64,000 nucleotides of DNA from NCBI RefSeq assembly GCF_025452195.1, contig NZ_CP104971.1, positions 248,001 to 312,000 on the forward strand. Direction: 5' to 3'. This document shows positions 1-9,000 of the stretch, piece after piece; the stretch's first letter is position 1, and each line of letters opens with the position of its first letter. A model generated the notes under the pieces. It was not told where the DNA came from, made no database searches, and was given only the letters and a program-made list of their open reading frames with translations. The stretch comes from Phyllobacterium zundukense. Its GTDB lineage: Bacteria > Pseudomonadota > Alphaproteobacteria > Rhizobiales > Rhizobiaceae. The position numbers and the translations under genes were made by a program.

Positions 1-1
1 G

Positions 2-703
2 GCCGGAATAACCTTTCACGAGCCGGTTGCCGTGTTGATGGAAGTTCTTTTGCGTGTCGTACGCCGCTATGCATCCGACTTCATCGATGTGCAGGAGATA
101 AGGTTTCTTCTGTCGCAGGTCGAAGATGATTACGGCGATCTCGTCAAAGAGGCCATCAGCTTATCGTCCTTGCAGAAGATCTCCGAGGTTTTGCGCCGGC
201 TGGTTGAAGAGGATATTCCGATCACCAATCTACGCGTCATCCTTCAAGCCATCGTCGAGTGGGGAGCGCAGATACAAAATCCCTATGTGCTGGCCGAATA
301 TGCCCGCATCGGACTGGCAAGGCAGATCTGCCACCGGCATTCGGAAATGAACCGGATTGTTTCCGCCTATCTGCTGACGCGCGAGACCGAGGATGCGGTG
401 CGCGCCAGCGTCCAGCAGGGAACGGGAAGCCCCTCGATCAATATTCCGGAAGTAATTTCAAGGCCGATCATCGAGCAGTTGAAGAGCAAGTTCAACGGCA
501 CTGATGCGGACATTGTCAGAACGGTTCTGACGACAATGGATATCCGCCGGCCCATCAGGAACCTCCTGATCAGAAACGATATCAATCTGCCGGTCCTGTC
601 TTATCAAGAGATTTCTCCAGAGTTCAGCGTGCAGTCCCTCGGCTATATCTCGCTTCCGGCGTCGAACCAGATACGGCAGATCGGTGTTGGGGCAAATGAG
701 TAG
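2..703 (+). CDS. sctV: Type III secretion export gate protein SctV, C-terminal part (5' end outside window)
   Basis: C-terminal cytoplasmic domain of the FHIPEP/SctV family, the nonameric export gate of the T3SS inner-membrane export apparatus. The frame is open to base 2, so the N-terminal membrane part lies outside the window; about 233 residues are visible. Typical family stretches are seen: LSQVEDDYGDLVKEA, LRRLVEEDIPITNLRVIL and EWGAQIQNPYVLAEYAR, followed by the C-terminal subdomain that binds chaperone/substrate complexes. The downstream secretin frame overlaps the stop region, which suggests one transcript. FlhA is the flagellar paralogue, but SctU and a secretin next to it favour a non-flagellar T3SS. 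Confidence 0.9.
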   Translation, partial: AGITFHEPVAVLMEVLLRVVRRYASDFIDVQEIRFLLSQVEDDYGDLVKEAISLSSLQKISEVLRRLVEEDIPITNLRVILQAIVEWGAQIQNPYVLAEYARIGLARQICHRHSEMNRIVSAYLLTRETEDAVRASVQQGTGSPSINIPEVISRPIIEQLKSKFNGTDADIVRTVLTTMDIRRPIRNLLIRNDINLPVLSYQEISPEFSVQSLGYISLPASNQIRQIGVGANE

Positions 704-758
704 GCGTTCGATCGATTTCAGCAACCGGCAACATCAAAATGTGGCGGACAATTACCCT

Positions 759-2108
759 ATGCTCATGCTTGGTTTCCTCCCATGGGGGGACATACTAAAA
801 ATACAAAACAAGACAGGATTGATAGCGGCGCTCCTGGTCGCTTTCATCGCTTGCTTGACGCCGGTTTCCGCTCAGGTAAAAGTCGATGCAACGGCCGGAC
901 AGGTGCTGAAACTCACCATGGGGCAAGGGCAAATCCTGCGCTTTGACCAGCCTGTCGAATCGGTTTTTCTGGCCGATACCTCCATTGCCGATGTACGTGT
1001 GGTATCGCCCGGAGCCGTCTACATATACGCCACCAAGATCGGCAATACCAATCTGATTGCGCTCAGTCCCGATCAGGGCATGCGCGGTACGGTGCAAATT
1101 CGCGTCGTGGGCAATCCCAGGGAAGCGCAGCAATCGGCCAAGGTTTTGCAGCCGACATCGACGGTTGATATCACTCTGTTCGGCGAGCAATTCGTCGGCA
1201 AGGGCCAGACCAAGAATGTCGGCGAAGCCCTCGATACCGACAATGTGCTCCAAAGCTATTCGAAACCCGACAAGCCTGCACTGAACAACACCACCATATC
1301 CGGCCCGAACCAGGTCAATATCCGGGTACGCTTCGCGGAAGTCGCGCGCAATGAATTGTCGCGCTACGGCGTTGATTGGAGCGCTGTCGTCAATAGCGGG
1401 TCCTTCTCCTTTGGGCTTGTGCGGACAGGCAACACAAGCGGTGAGGGCGGCGCAACCGGTATCGGCATCAGCAGCAAGCATGTGAATGTCGGCGTTCTCC
1501 TGGATGCCTTGCAGGCCAATGGGGTCCTGACAATTCTGGCCGAGCCGAATATCACTGCGGTGACCGGCCAAACGGCGAGCTTTCTCGCCGGCGGCGAGAT
1601 TCCCGTTCCCGTGCCGGTCGGTAACGAACAAATCGGCATCGAATACAAGCAGTTCGGCGTGTCGCTGCAGTTCACGCCAACGCTTTTGCCCAATGATCGC
1701 ATTGCCCTGCAGGTAAGGCCGGAGGTCAGCAGCGTTTCGCAGGACAGTGTTGTTTCGATCGGCGGGCTGGTCGTCCCCTCGCTGCGCATCAGACGCGCAG
1801 ATACAACGGTCGAGGTTGGCAGCGGGCAGACATTCGCCATTGCCGGTCTTTTCCAAAGGCAGGAAACACAATCGATCAACAAGACGCCGGTCGTTGGCGA
1901 CGTGCCAATTCTTGGCGAGCTTTTCAAATCCAAGCGCTTTCAGCGCAACGAGACCGAGCTGGTCATCCTGATCACGCCTTATCTGGTGACGCCGACATCG
2001 TCGCGCAATCTGAAAACGCCTTTGGACAGTCCTTCCGGCACGCTTTCGTCCCCGCGCAAGAAGAGCAAGCAGATCGTCAACAAGGGGTATGGTTTCTATG
2101 TTGAATAA
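759..2108 (+). CDS. sctC: Tad/CpaC-like outer-membrane secretin of the T3SS locus
   Basis: Secretin of the type II/III secretion superfamily that forms the outer-membrane channel. A signal peptide (LIAALLVAFIACLTPVSAQ) is followed by a T2SS/T3SS pilus-type N-domain (motif LRFDQPVESVFLADTSIADV) and a secretin domain over roughly the last 230 residues, with IGIEYKQFGVSLQFTPTLL and ELVILITPYLV. This arrangement resembles CpaC/RcpA of Tad pili more than the long YscC/HrcC secretins. The start is uncertain: the frame opens at GTG 684, with ATG at 696, 759 and 765. A strong GGGGGGA at 784-790 sits ten bases before an in-frame ATA at 801, which would put the signal peptide right at the N-terminus. 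It lies between sctV and sctU. Confidence 0.85.
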   Translation: MLMLGFLPWGDILKIQNKTGLIAALLVAFIACLTPVSAQVKVDATAGQVLKLTMGQGQILRFDQPVESVFLADTSIADVRVVSPGAVYIYATKIGNTNLIALSPDQGMRGTVQIRVVGNPREAQQSAKVLQPTSTVDITLFGEQFVGKGQTKNVGEALDTDNVLQSYSKPDKPALNNTTISGPNQVNIRVRFAEVARNELSRYGVDWSAVVNSGSFSFGLVRTGNTSGEGGATGIGISSKHVNVGVLLDALQANGVLTILAEPNITAVTGQTASFLAGGEIPVPVPVGNEQIGIEYKQFGVSLQFTPTLLPNDRIALQVRPEVSSVSQDSVVSIGGLVVPSLRIRRADTTVEVGSGQTFAIAGLFQRQETQSINKTPVVGDVPILGELFKSKRFQRNETELVILITPYLVTPTSSRNLKTPLDSPSGTLSSPRKKSKQIVNKGYGFYVE

Positions 2109-2544
2109 CCGCCCTTGCATTTCCGCTCGCTCGCTGCTGCGCCTGGGGGTTCTGGCTGGTTCCCTCGCCATTCTTGGCGGTTGCATGGGCAGCAAGCCAC
2201 AGCCCTATTCGCCCAATTACGCCTATGTCAGCCTGAAGGGTGCCCCGAGGCCTGGCGTCGTCAGGAAAGGGTACGACAGGGAAGAGGCCGCCATGCTCGT
2301 CCCCGATGCGTGCATCACCCCAGATACGGCCGCCGACCCGTTCTATTTGCCTTCCGGCTGTTCGAACAATCTCAATCTGCAGCATATGGCCGGCCGAAAA
2401 CAGGATTTGATGCACGGGCGGGAAATGGGTCCGGCAATGGCAGCACCGGTTGCCCGGGCAGCACAGAATTACATCGACGGAACGGTACCGGAAGAGCGCC
2501 GGCAACGTCGCAGCGTGGATGAGTCGACGCTGTCGACACAATGA
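2098..2544 (+). CDS. Small outer-membrane lipoprotein of the T3SS locus (CpaD-like position)
   Basis: A 148-residue predicted lipoprotein. The N-terminal hydrophobic stretch ends in a lipobox (LAILGGC). The ATG at 2098 is preferred over the ATG at 2089 because AAGGGG at 2082-2087 is ten bases upstream of it. The gene overlaps the end of the secretin frame and abuts the next TPR gene. Position and size recall CpaD, the lipoprotein that accompanies CpaC in Tad systems; I cannot confirm sequence homology by eye. It has several cysteines in the middle (DACIT, SGCSNN). A pilotin or secretin-stabilising role is inferred from context only. Confidence 0.65.
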   Translation: MLNNRPCISARSLLRLGVLAGSLAILGGCMGSKPQPYSPNYAYVSLKGAPRPGVVRKGYDREEAAMLVPDACITPDTAADPFYLPSGCSNNLNLQHMAGRKQDLMHGREMGPAMAAPVARAAQNYIDGTVPEERRQRRSVDESTLSTQ

Positions 2545-2555
2545 GGACCATTGGC

Positions 2556-3374
2556 ATGATCAAAAGGTATTCGCGTGGATTGTCTGTCGTGCCACTTATG
2601 GTTGCCGTGGCGATGCTTTCCGGTTGTGTCTCTGCCACGAACGAGCAGAGTGCCGCCGTCGAGAGGCCTGCGAGCGAGCAATCCAAGCTCATGAAGATTG
2701 CCAAGGACATCGATGCGAAAGGCGAAAGCGGCACGGCGCTGGCGCTTTATGAACGTGCAGCCGAAATGTCGGCTAACGATTCCACCGTCCATGTCAAACT
2801 CGGCGATGCCCGGCTAAAGGACGGCGATCCGGATGGGGCGGAACAGGCCTATCGCGCCGCATTGCAGATCAATCCGCAGGACGCCAAAGCGCTGCTCGGT
2901 CTGGGAACGGTGCAGTTGCAGCGCGGCGATGCCAATGCGGCAGCCAGAACACTCGCGCCCGCTGCGCAGGCCGTGAATTCCGTCTCCGCCTATAACAAAC
3001 TCGGTACCGCTCTGGTTCTGAGCGGCGACGGTGCTGCAGCCGAAGGCGCCTTCGCCAAAGCGCTCGCTCTGCAACCAGCCAACCTGGATACCAAGACCAA
3101 TATCGCGCTCGCGCAGGCATTGTCCAACAAGCTTCCGGATGCTTCGACCAGCATGAACAGCGTCGTGACATCGCCGCTCGCCGAGAAGCGCCACTTCGTC
3201 AATTACATGATCATTTTGAGCCTGTCGGGAGATGCTGCAGGCGCGCGCGCCATCGACGTGCCGGACATGCCGGCAAATCAGAAGAACCAGATTCTGGTGA
3301 AAGCCGCAAAGCTACGTTCGATTCAAGATCCAGCGAAGCGGGCGCAGGCAATCGGCTTGCTCGCGTCCGCATAA
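2556..3374 (+). CDS. TadD-like tetratricopeptide-repeat lipoprotein
   Basis: A 272-residue lipoprotein: the signal peptide ends in LSGC, then several TPR units follow (for example ALALYERAAEMSANDSTVHV and DGAEQAYRAALQINPQDA). It resembles TadD of Tad pilus loci, a TPR lipoprotein thought to help secretin assembly. The ATG at 2556 has GAGG nine bases upstream, and the signal peptide starts directly after it. Together with the CpaC-like secretin and the small lipoprotein it forms a three-gene outer-membrane module between sctV and sctU. Membership of the TPR family is clear; the role in secretin assembly is inferred. Confidence 0.75.
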   Translation: MIKRYSRGLSVVPLMVAVAMLSGCVSATNEQSAAVERPASEQSKLMKIAKDIDAKGESGTALALYERAAEMSANDSTVHVKLGDARLKDGDPDGAEQAYRAALQINPQDAKALLGLGTVQLQRGDANAAARTLAPAAQAVNSVSAYNKLGTALVLSGDGAAAEGAFAKALALQPANLDTKTNIALAQALSNKLPDASTSMNSVVTSPLAEKRHFVNYMIILSLSGDAAGARAIDVPDMPANQKNQILVKAAKLRSIQDPAKRAQAIGLLASA

Positions 3375-3389
3375 TCAAGGGTAGAAGAG

Positions 3390-4430
3390 GTGAGCCAGAC
3401 CAGCGAAGAAAAAACCCTTCCCGCGTCAGACAAGAAGATCGAAGATGCGCGCAAGAAAGGCCAGGTGCTCCACAGCCCGGATATGGTGTCGGGCGTGATC
3501 ATCCTGTCCTGCACGATTTTCCTGGTCTATATTGCTCCCACCCTGCGTGCAAAGATCGGCGCACTACTCGAAGAAGCCTCACATATCTACGATCGGCCTT
3601 TCGACGAGGTCTGGCACCGGTTGAGCACGATTGCGGTTCAGGCCTTGCTGACCGCTACCTTGCCAATTCTGATCATCACCATGTTTGCGATCCTGATTAC
3701 CAATGTGGCGGTTACCCGCGGTTTTGTTTTCTCGGTCAAGCCGATCGAGCCGGACGTTGACCGGATCAATCCCGCCAGCGGTTTGAAACGTATATTCTCG
3801 CTGAAAAGCGTCGTTGAATTCGCCAAGGCGCTTTTCAAGATCATCGCTGTGACGACGGCCTTCGTCCTGGTGTTTCAGGCGGGACTGAAAGCCTTGTTTG
3901 AGTCGCCTTCCTGCGGCGGCCTGTGCCTGCAGGCAACGTTTTTTGCCATGTTGAGGCCACTGGCGGCAATTGCCGTCGGAGCGTTTCTGGTCATCGGCTT
4001 CTGCGACATCTTTCTTCAGCGATGGCTGTTCTTGCGCGAAATGCGCATGACCAAAACCGAAAGCAAGCGTGAACAGAAGGATATGGAAGGCGATCCGCAG
4101 ATCCGCCAGGAGCGCCAGCGCCAGCGCCGCAACGTCGCGAACGGAAAGACCGGTCTGAAAAATGCCGTGCTCCTTATTGGCGACCCGGGAACCATCCTTG
4201 TTGGCATCCGGTATATCCGCGGCGAGACCCCCGTACCCGTCGTGGTTTGCCGGGCGTCGGGACCGGATGCGATCGAGATGAGCCGGCAGGCAGGCGCCAT
4301 GGGCATCCCTTTATCGGTCGACGGAGACCTTGCACGGCAAATCGCCAATACGGCCAGCATAGGTAACCCGGTTCCGGAACGCGCCTTCCAACCAGTTGCC
4401 AATGCCCTTGTTGCAGCGGGGTTGATCTAG
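3390..4430 (+). CDS. sctU: Type III secretion export switch protein SctU (atypical, no NPTH)
   Basis: FlhB/YscU-family export apparatus component, GTG start, 346 residues. It has four predicted membrane segments in the first ~215 residues, the family stretch DVDRINPASGLKRIFSLKSVVEFAK, and a charged linker rich in KESKREQK-type residues. The C-terminal domain keeps the fold signature VGIRYIRGETPVPVV. In the family the preceding loop carries the autocleaved N-P-T-H; here the aligned residues 265-268 are D-P-G-T. Autocleavage is what lets the family switch substrate specificity, so this copy probably acts uncleaved or has lost the switch. The rest of the gene looks intact and in frame. Confidence 0.88.
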   Translation: MSQTSEEKTLPASDKKIEDARKKGQVLHSPDMVSGVIILSCTIFLVYIAPTLRAKIGALLEEASHIYDRPFDEVWHRLSTIAVQALLTATLPILIITMFAILITNVAVTRGFVFSVKPIEPDVDRINPASGLKRIFSLKSVVEFAKALFKIIAVTTAFVLVFQAGLKALFESPSCGGLCLQATFFAMLRPLAAIAVGAFLVIGFCDIFLQRWLFLREMRMTKTESKREQKDMEGDPQIRQERQRQRRNVANGKTGLKNAVLLIGDPGTILVGIRYIRGETPVPVVVCRASGPDAIEMSRQAGAMGIPLSVDGDLARQIANTASIGNPVPERAFQPVANALVAAGLI

Positions 4431-4501
4431 ATCGTGTTCTCCAATCGTTTCGCCGGGCCGAAGCTCAAAATGCCCAAAGGTCAAATGGAGGTTTCGTTTC
4501 C

Positions 4502-5164
4502 ATGGTCGTGCTGAAATCAGGCATCGGATCGTTTGCCATTATGCTTGTATGTCTTGGTTACGCATCGGCGGGCGACCATGCGCAATCCAGAGAGCCGTCC
4601 CCGCCTGTGCTCGACAAGAAGAACCACAAAATCGAGCATGGCTATCTCGAATTTCTGATGGGACCGGAAAGCTATCCCCCGCGCCATGCGCGTCAGGACA
4701 GTGTGGCCATCGATACGCTCCAGCCATCCATGCCGCGCGGGGTCGTTGCCTACGACACCCACGAAAAGCCGGGAACGATTGTCATCGAGACGGAAAACCG
4801 GGCGCTTTATCTGGTGCAGCCGGATGGGCGTGCGCTGCGCTATTCGGTCGGTGTCGGACGGGAAGGCTATGGCTGGCGCGGTACGGAGCGCGTTTCCAGC
4901 AAGCGCGAATGGCCGGACTGGCGTCCACCGTCGGACATGCTTTCCCGGCGCCCGGACCTGCCGCACCGGATGGCTGGCGGACCGGACAATCCTCTTGGGG
5001 CTCGCGCCCTTTATCTGGGTGATACGCTCTATCGCATTCACGGCTCGAACGAGCCGGAAAGCGTTGGCCAATCATCATCATCGGGATGTTTTCGCCTGAC
5101 GAACGAAGACGTCGTTGATCTTTATCGCCGTGTAAAAATCGGAACAAAAGTCGTGGTTTTGTAA
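4502..5164 (+). CDS. L,D-transpeptidase (YkuD family), periplasmic
   Basis: A 220-residue secreted protein with an N-terminal signal peptide (FAIMLVCLGYASAGD). The YkuD domain occupies the C-terminal half, with the catalytic signature HGSNEP ... SSSSGCFRLTNEDV (His plus the SxGC(F/I)R cysteine motif). Such enzymes cross-link peptidoglycan by 3-3 bonds or attach proteins to it. It sits 71 bases after sctU and 11 bases before the next gene. That suggests a job in opening or anchoring the cell wall around the secretion machine, but the substrate cannot be read from sequence. Confidence 0.88.
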   Translation: MVVLKSGIGSFAIMLVCLGYASAGDHAQSREPSPPVLDKKNHKIEHGYLEFLMGPESYPPRHARQDSVAIDTLQPSMPRGVVAYDTHEKPGTIVIETENRALYLVQPDGRALRYSVGVGREGYGWRGTERVSSKREWPDWRPPSDMLSRRPDLPHRMAGGPDNPLGARALYLGDTLYRIHGSNEPESVGQSSSSGCFRLTNEDVVDLYRRVKIGTKVVVL

Positions 5165-5175
5165 GGAGAAACACA

Positions 5176-6012
5176 ATGGCATTGGTTCTTAAATACGATG
5201 AAAAAGGCTTCAGCCTGAAGAGCGCCGATGGTTTGGCGACATATAATGTCAACCCGGCACAAACCAAGTCCTGGCAAGTGGCGCTTGAACAGCAAGCCAA
5301 GCAGCTCGGCTTCACAGATGCGAAACAGATGCTGTCAATAACAACCGTTACCGTCCCGACGGCGGGGGATTCCCAATACAAGATCGCCGAGCAGTTCGGT
5401 TTGGATATGCCTACGGCCTACGAAATGGTCAGAGACAATGTACAGTTTACCAATCCGGACTTAATTCATGCGTATCACGAAGGTGATCTGAGGGCTGATT
5501 TTGTCGTTGTTCCCAAGACGCCAGCTGAGCCGATCCCCGGGTCCGATGCACCGGCCGGCACCCCCGAAGGGATGAAAGAAAAAAGTGACGCGACGGTTCT
5601 CGGATCGGATGCACCAGCGGGTGCAACAGATGCGATGAAAAAGCAAAGTGCCATTGAAACAATAAAGAATTCCAAGTCTCCAGACGAGCGCAAGGCTGCA
5701 ATCGCAGCTTATCTCGACGAACACAATGGTAGCATCGAAGACAGGACAAAGGCGGCAATAGCCCTTCTCGATCCCAATCAAAACTATGGCGACGACGTTA
5801 ATGTCCGGTCAAACAAACGGAGGGAAATTCTCGATGAGCTGATCCCGCCCTATACCGACCCTGGAAAGACCAAAGCCATTTTCGACAGTCTTCTAGAGCA
5901 CACCTGGACGTCGACGACAGGCGTCACAGACAAAAGCATGGACCAGCTGATCGGCCAGCATGCGAAAGACAAGTATGGGATCGAGTGCGATCCAGTGAAA
6001 TGGAACGACTAG
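5176..6012 (+). CDS. Unrecognised T3SS-linked protein with internal repeat
   Basis: A 278-residue soluble protein with no signal peptide; AAGGAG seven bases before the ATG. I do not recognise the family. Residues ~50-110 (YKIAEQFGLDMPTAYEMVRD ... NPDLI) have a LysM-like flavour but lack a convincing LysM core. Residues ~118-155 hold two copies of GSDAPAG-x4-MK-x-(K/Q)S. The C-terminal half is charged and helical. The gene lies 11 bases after the L,D-transpeptidase and 53 bases before the large downstream protein. Absence of a Sec signal beside export genes makes it a candidate secreted substrate, needle-tip or regulatory protein; this is inference. Confidence 0.6.
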   Translation: MALVLKYDEKGFSLKSADGLATYNVNPAQTKSWQVALEQQAKQLGFTDAKQMLSITTVTVPTAGDSQYKIAEQFGLDMPTAYEMVRDNVQFTNPDLIHAYHEGDLRADFVVVPKTPAEPIPGSDAPAGTPEGMKEKSDATVLGSDAPAGATDAMKKQSAIETIKNSKSPDERKAAIAAYLDEHNGSIEDRTKAAIALLDPNQNYGDDVNVRSNKRREILDELIPPYTDPGKTKAIFDSLLEHTWTSTTGVTDKSMDQLIGQHAKDKYGIECDPVKWND

Positions 6013-6065
6013 CAATCTGCAGCAGACGCAACGCGTGGTGAACACTTTATTTGGGAGATTGTCCT

Positions 6066-9000
6066 ATGTCTTTTGGGTTCAATAATATTTTTCAACGCAT
6101 GCGCAGTTCGACTGCCGACGTCGCTAACAAGTTTGACGGGGCTCTGGACCAGAGCGTGAAAACAAAGCCGGCTGCTCCAAAACCGCCGGCCGTTGCGGCA
6201 CCGCATGGCTGGAACGAAAATCCGGCCGGAATTTCTCAGTACCGGACCGAACCGGGCGTATGGCCCTTCCGTATCTATGACAAGGCGGGTATCGATCCGA
6301 CGGACAACAAGGCCTTGCATGACCAGCTGGTGGCAACGCCTGAACTCGATCCGAAGGCCTTCGGCAACCGGCCAGCAGCGCCGGCGGACGCAGACAAAAC
6401 ATTGCAGAATTGCGACCAGATCAATGTTCTCAGTCCCGAACGGCTTGCCTCTTTGGAATCGCAACGCAGCGCCTTGAAGATTGCCAGCGACAATTCAAAG
6501 ACCCAGACCGAGAGAGACACGGCAAAGGATGACCTTGTCGTGGCGATAGCGCAGGAAATTGATCTGGCGACTGTCGGGCAGGGTGCACCAAAACTGGGTA
6601 ATGACAAGAACAATGACAAGAAAGTTGATGTCAGTGAGGCAAGCGATCTGACAAAGCCGATCCTGGAGCGCGCACCCAATGATCCCGTCTTCGTCGAGGC
6701 GTTCAACCAGGCGCGCGAACTGAAAGAGAGCAAGTGGAAAGCCGAAGGCCGTACGGATGACCAGCTCGGCATTATTGCCACGGCAGGCGACGCCAGGGAC
6801 TATGACAAGGTCACCAGCGAAACGAAGAAACAGCTGGTCGACCTGGCACTTGCCGCCGGGCCGTCAGAATCGGAGCAGATAACGGCACTCTCGAACCGCG
6901 CCAATATTTACATGAACTTCAGCGCGGGCGAACCGGGCGAATATGCAAAAGCACTCCAGACCGGCGCAGAACAGGCAATCAAGGAAATCCGCGTTGACCG
7001 GAAGGTTGACGAACTGACGAGCGCATTCGGTAAGGGCGATCTAGCGGGGGCCCAGGCCTTCATGGCCAAGCTTCGCGAAAAGACGGGCACGGAAAATACG
7101 CTTCCCGGTAGCGGTTCCTTGCTCGCATCCGACCCCAAGGTTATCAAAATGATCGATCAGTCGATCGATGCGATTTCCGGGGCCGGCCTTCGCGACGGCG
7201 ACATGAAGGAAAAAATGCAGGCTGTCATAGACTTGAGTGTGGCCAGCCAGAACATCCTCTACAATGACGGCGACAAGCCCGGCAAAGGCAAGCAAGTCCT
7301 TGACCATATTGCCGAACATATCGTCAAAAAGATGCGATCAGACCTGCCGGGAGACCAGGGCAATATCTTCAACCAGCAAATGTTCTTCAAGGTCGTCAGC
7401 CGGGAAGACGTGAAGGGTGGCGGCACATCGCTGCTCGCCGCAATATCGGCCCATACTGCTGTCGAAACCGACAAGCGAAAAGGCGAGATCGATACGGATA
7501 GCGACAGCTATCAGGCGCTGAACTCCAATGCGCAATGGGCGACGCGCCGCAGCATTGAGAACTTCGGCGCCGCGGCCAAAACCCTCAATGATGACATAGG
7601 CACCAAGTATAACGAACTCTACCACGGTCTTGAGGGATGGAACGGCAATGTGAAGGCCGATACCGGCATCCCGGCGGCGGGCCAGCTCGCCCGCGACATG
7701 GAGGCGATCGATAGTATGTCGCCGGAGAACAAGGAGAAATCCGCAAAGCTGGTAGAGGCCGGCAATACCAAGCAAAAGCAGTGGGAATTGCAGGAAAGTA
7801 TCGAGCTTGGCGTGAAGATCTACAGCAATGACAACAAGAAAGTGGATGGCCAGGACAATGACGCGCCAATCCCGATGTTGTTCGGCACCGGCATCATGAT
7901 GACCAAATCCAAATCGGTTAAGGAGGCAATGGCAGATCTGCCCGAGCGTCCGAAACAGACGGACGATCCTTATCAGAATGCCGAGACAAGTGACCCGAAA
8001 ACACCAGGGACAATCTGGGTCCAAAGAGCAACGCGGGCGCTTGCCACCCAGGCGGTAACCGAGTCGCTGAAAGGCGGCGTCAAGAATATCAATGTCGCCC
8101 TTGGCGAAAACCGCTACCAGTCGATTCTTGCCGACGGCAGTCTTGCGACAAATGCCGAGCGCAAGGCCATGAAGGATGCCAAGACACTCAGTCCTACGGC
8201 AGATGCCTATGTTCGCAATGCCAAGGCAGCCCTTGGCGAAGCCCGGTTCAACGATCTTGTCGACGGCAAGGCAACAGCGACCGATGCCGAGAAAAGACAG
8301 ATCGCCACTCTGGGACGGTTGAACTTCGGATTGAATGCGGCCACGCGCCTGTCATCGGGTGGCAGTGCAGTTCTGTTCGGCCGCAACATCGACGCTCTCG
8401 ACGGTTCACCTGCGGATCTCGTCTATTATGTCCCGCACACGCTCATGATGCTTACCGCGGCGCAGACATCGTTGTTGCCGAAATCGGGACAGATTTTCCT
8501 GGACAAGGGTTCCACTGCCAATACGCCGGCAAAAGTGAAGATCGATGAAGTGAAGGCGCGGATCGATGCGAGCACAACATTGACCGATGTGGAAAAGAAG
8601 AGGTGGACAGGCAAGCTCAATATGCTCGATGGCGTCCGCGGCGGTGGTGTGGATACGCTCTACGTCGCTGCTGATTTGACCAATGCGGTTTTGAACGGTT
8701 TTGGTTGGGCTGGAACCAAACAGGATGGCGTCAAGTCGTTTGGTTACGGTACCGCGACGATCAGCGATGCGATGTTCGCCACGGTTGCGGCGAGGGGCAC
8801 CGACGCGGCGCTCCTGCAGCAAAGCCAAAGCGGGCTGTCGAGACTTCTGACACGGCTTGGTCCCCTGAAGGTTTCGGGCGTTGCCGCCGTGTTGCAGGTG
8901 GCGGGCGCCGGCATCGTTGGCGGTCGCGGTGCATATAATGCCGCCCACACTTATGACAAGGCGGATGCGGACGCCATTCAGGTTCTGTACGGCGTCAAGG

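Noticed and set aside
795..2195. 466-residue open frame on the minus strand across the secretin gene
   Set aside because: It is the shadow of the secretin frame: Arg/His-rich composition, no start signal and no family pattern.
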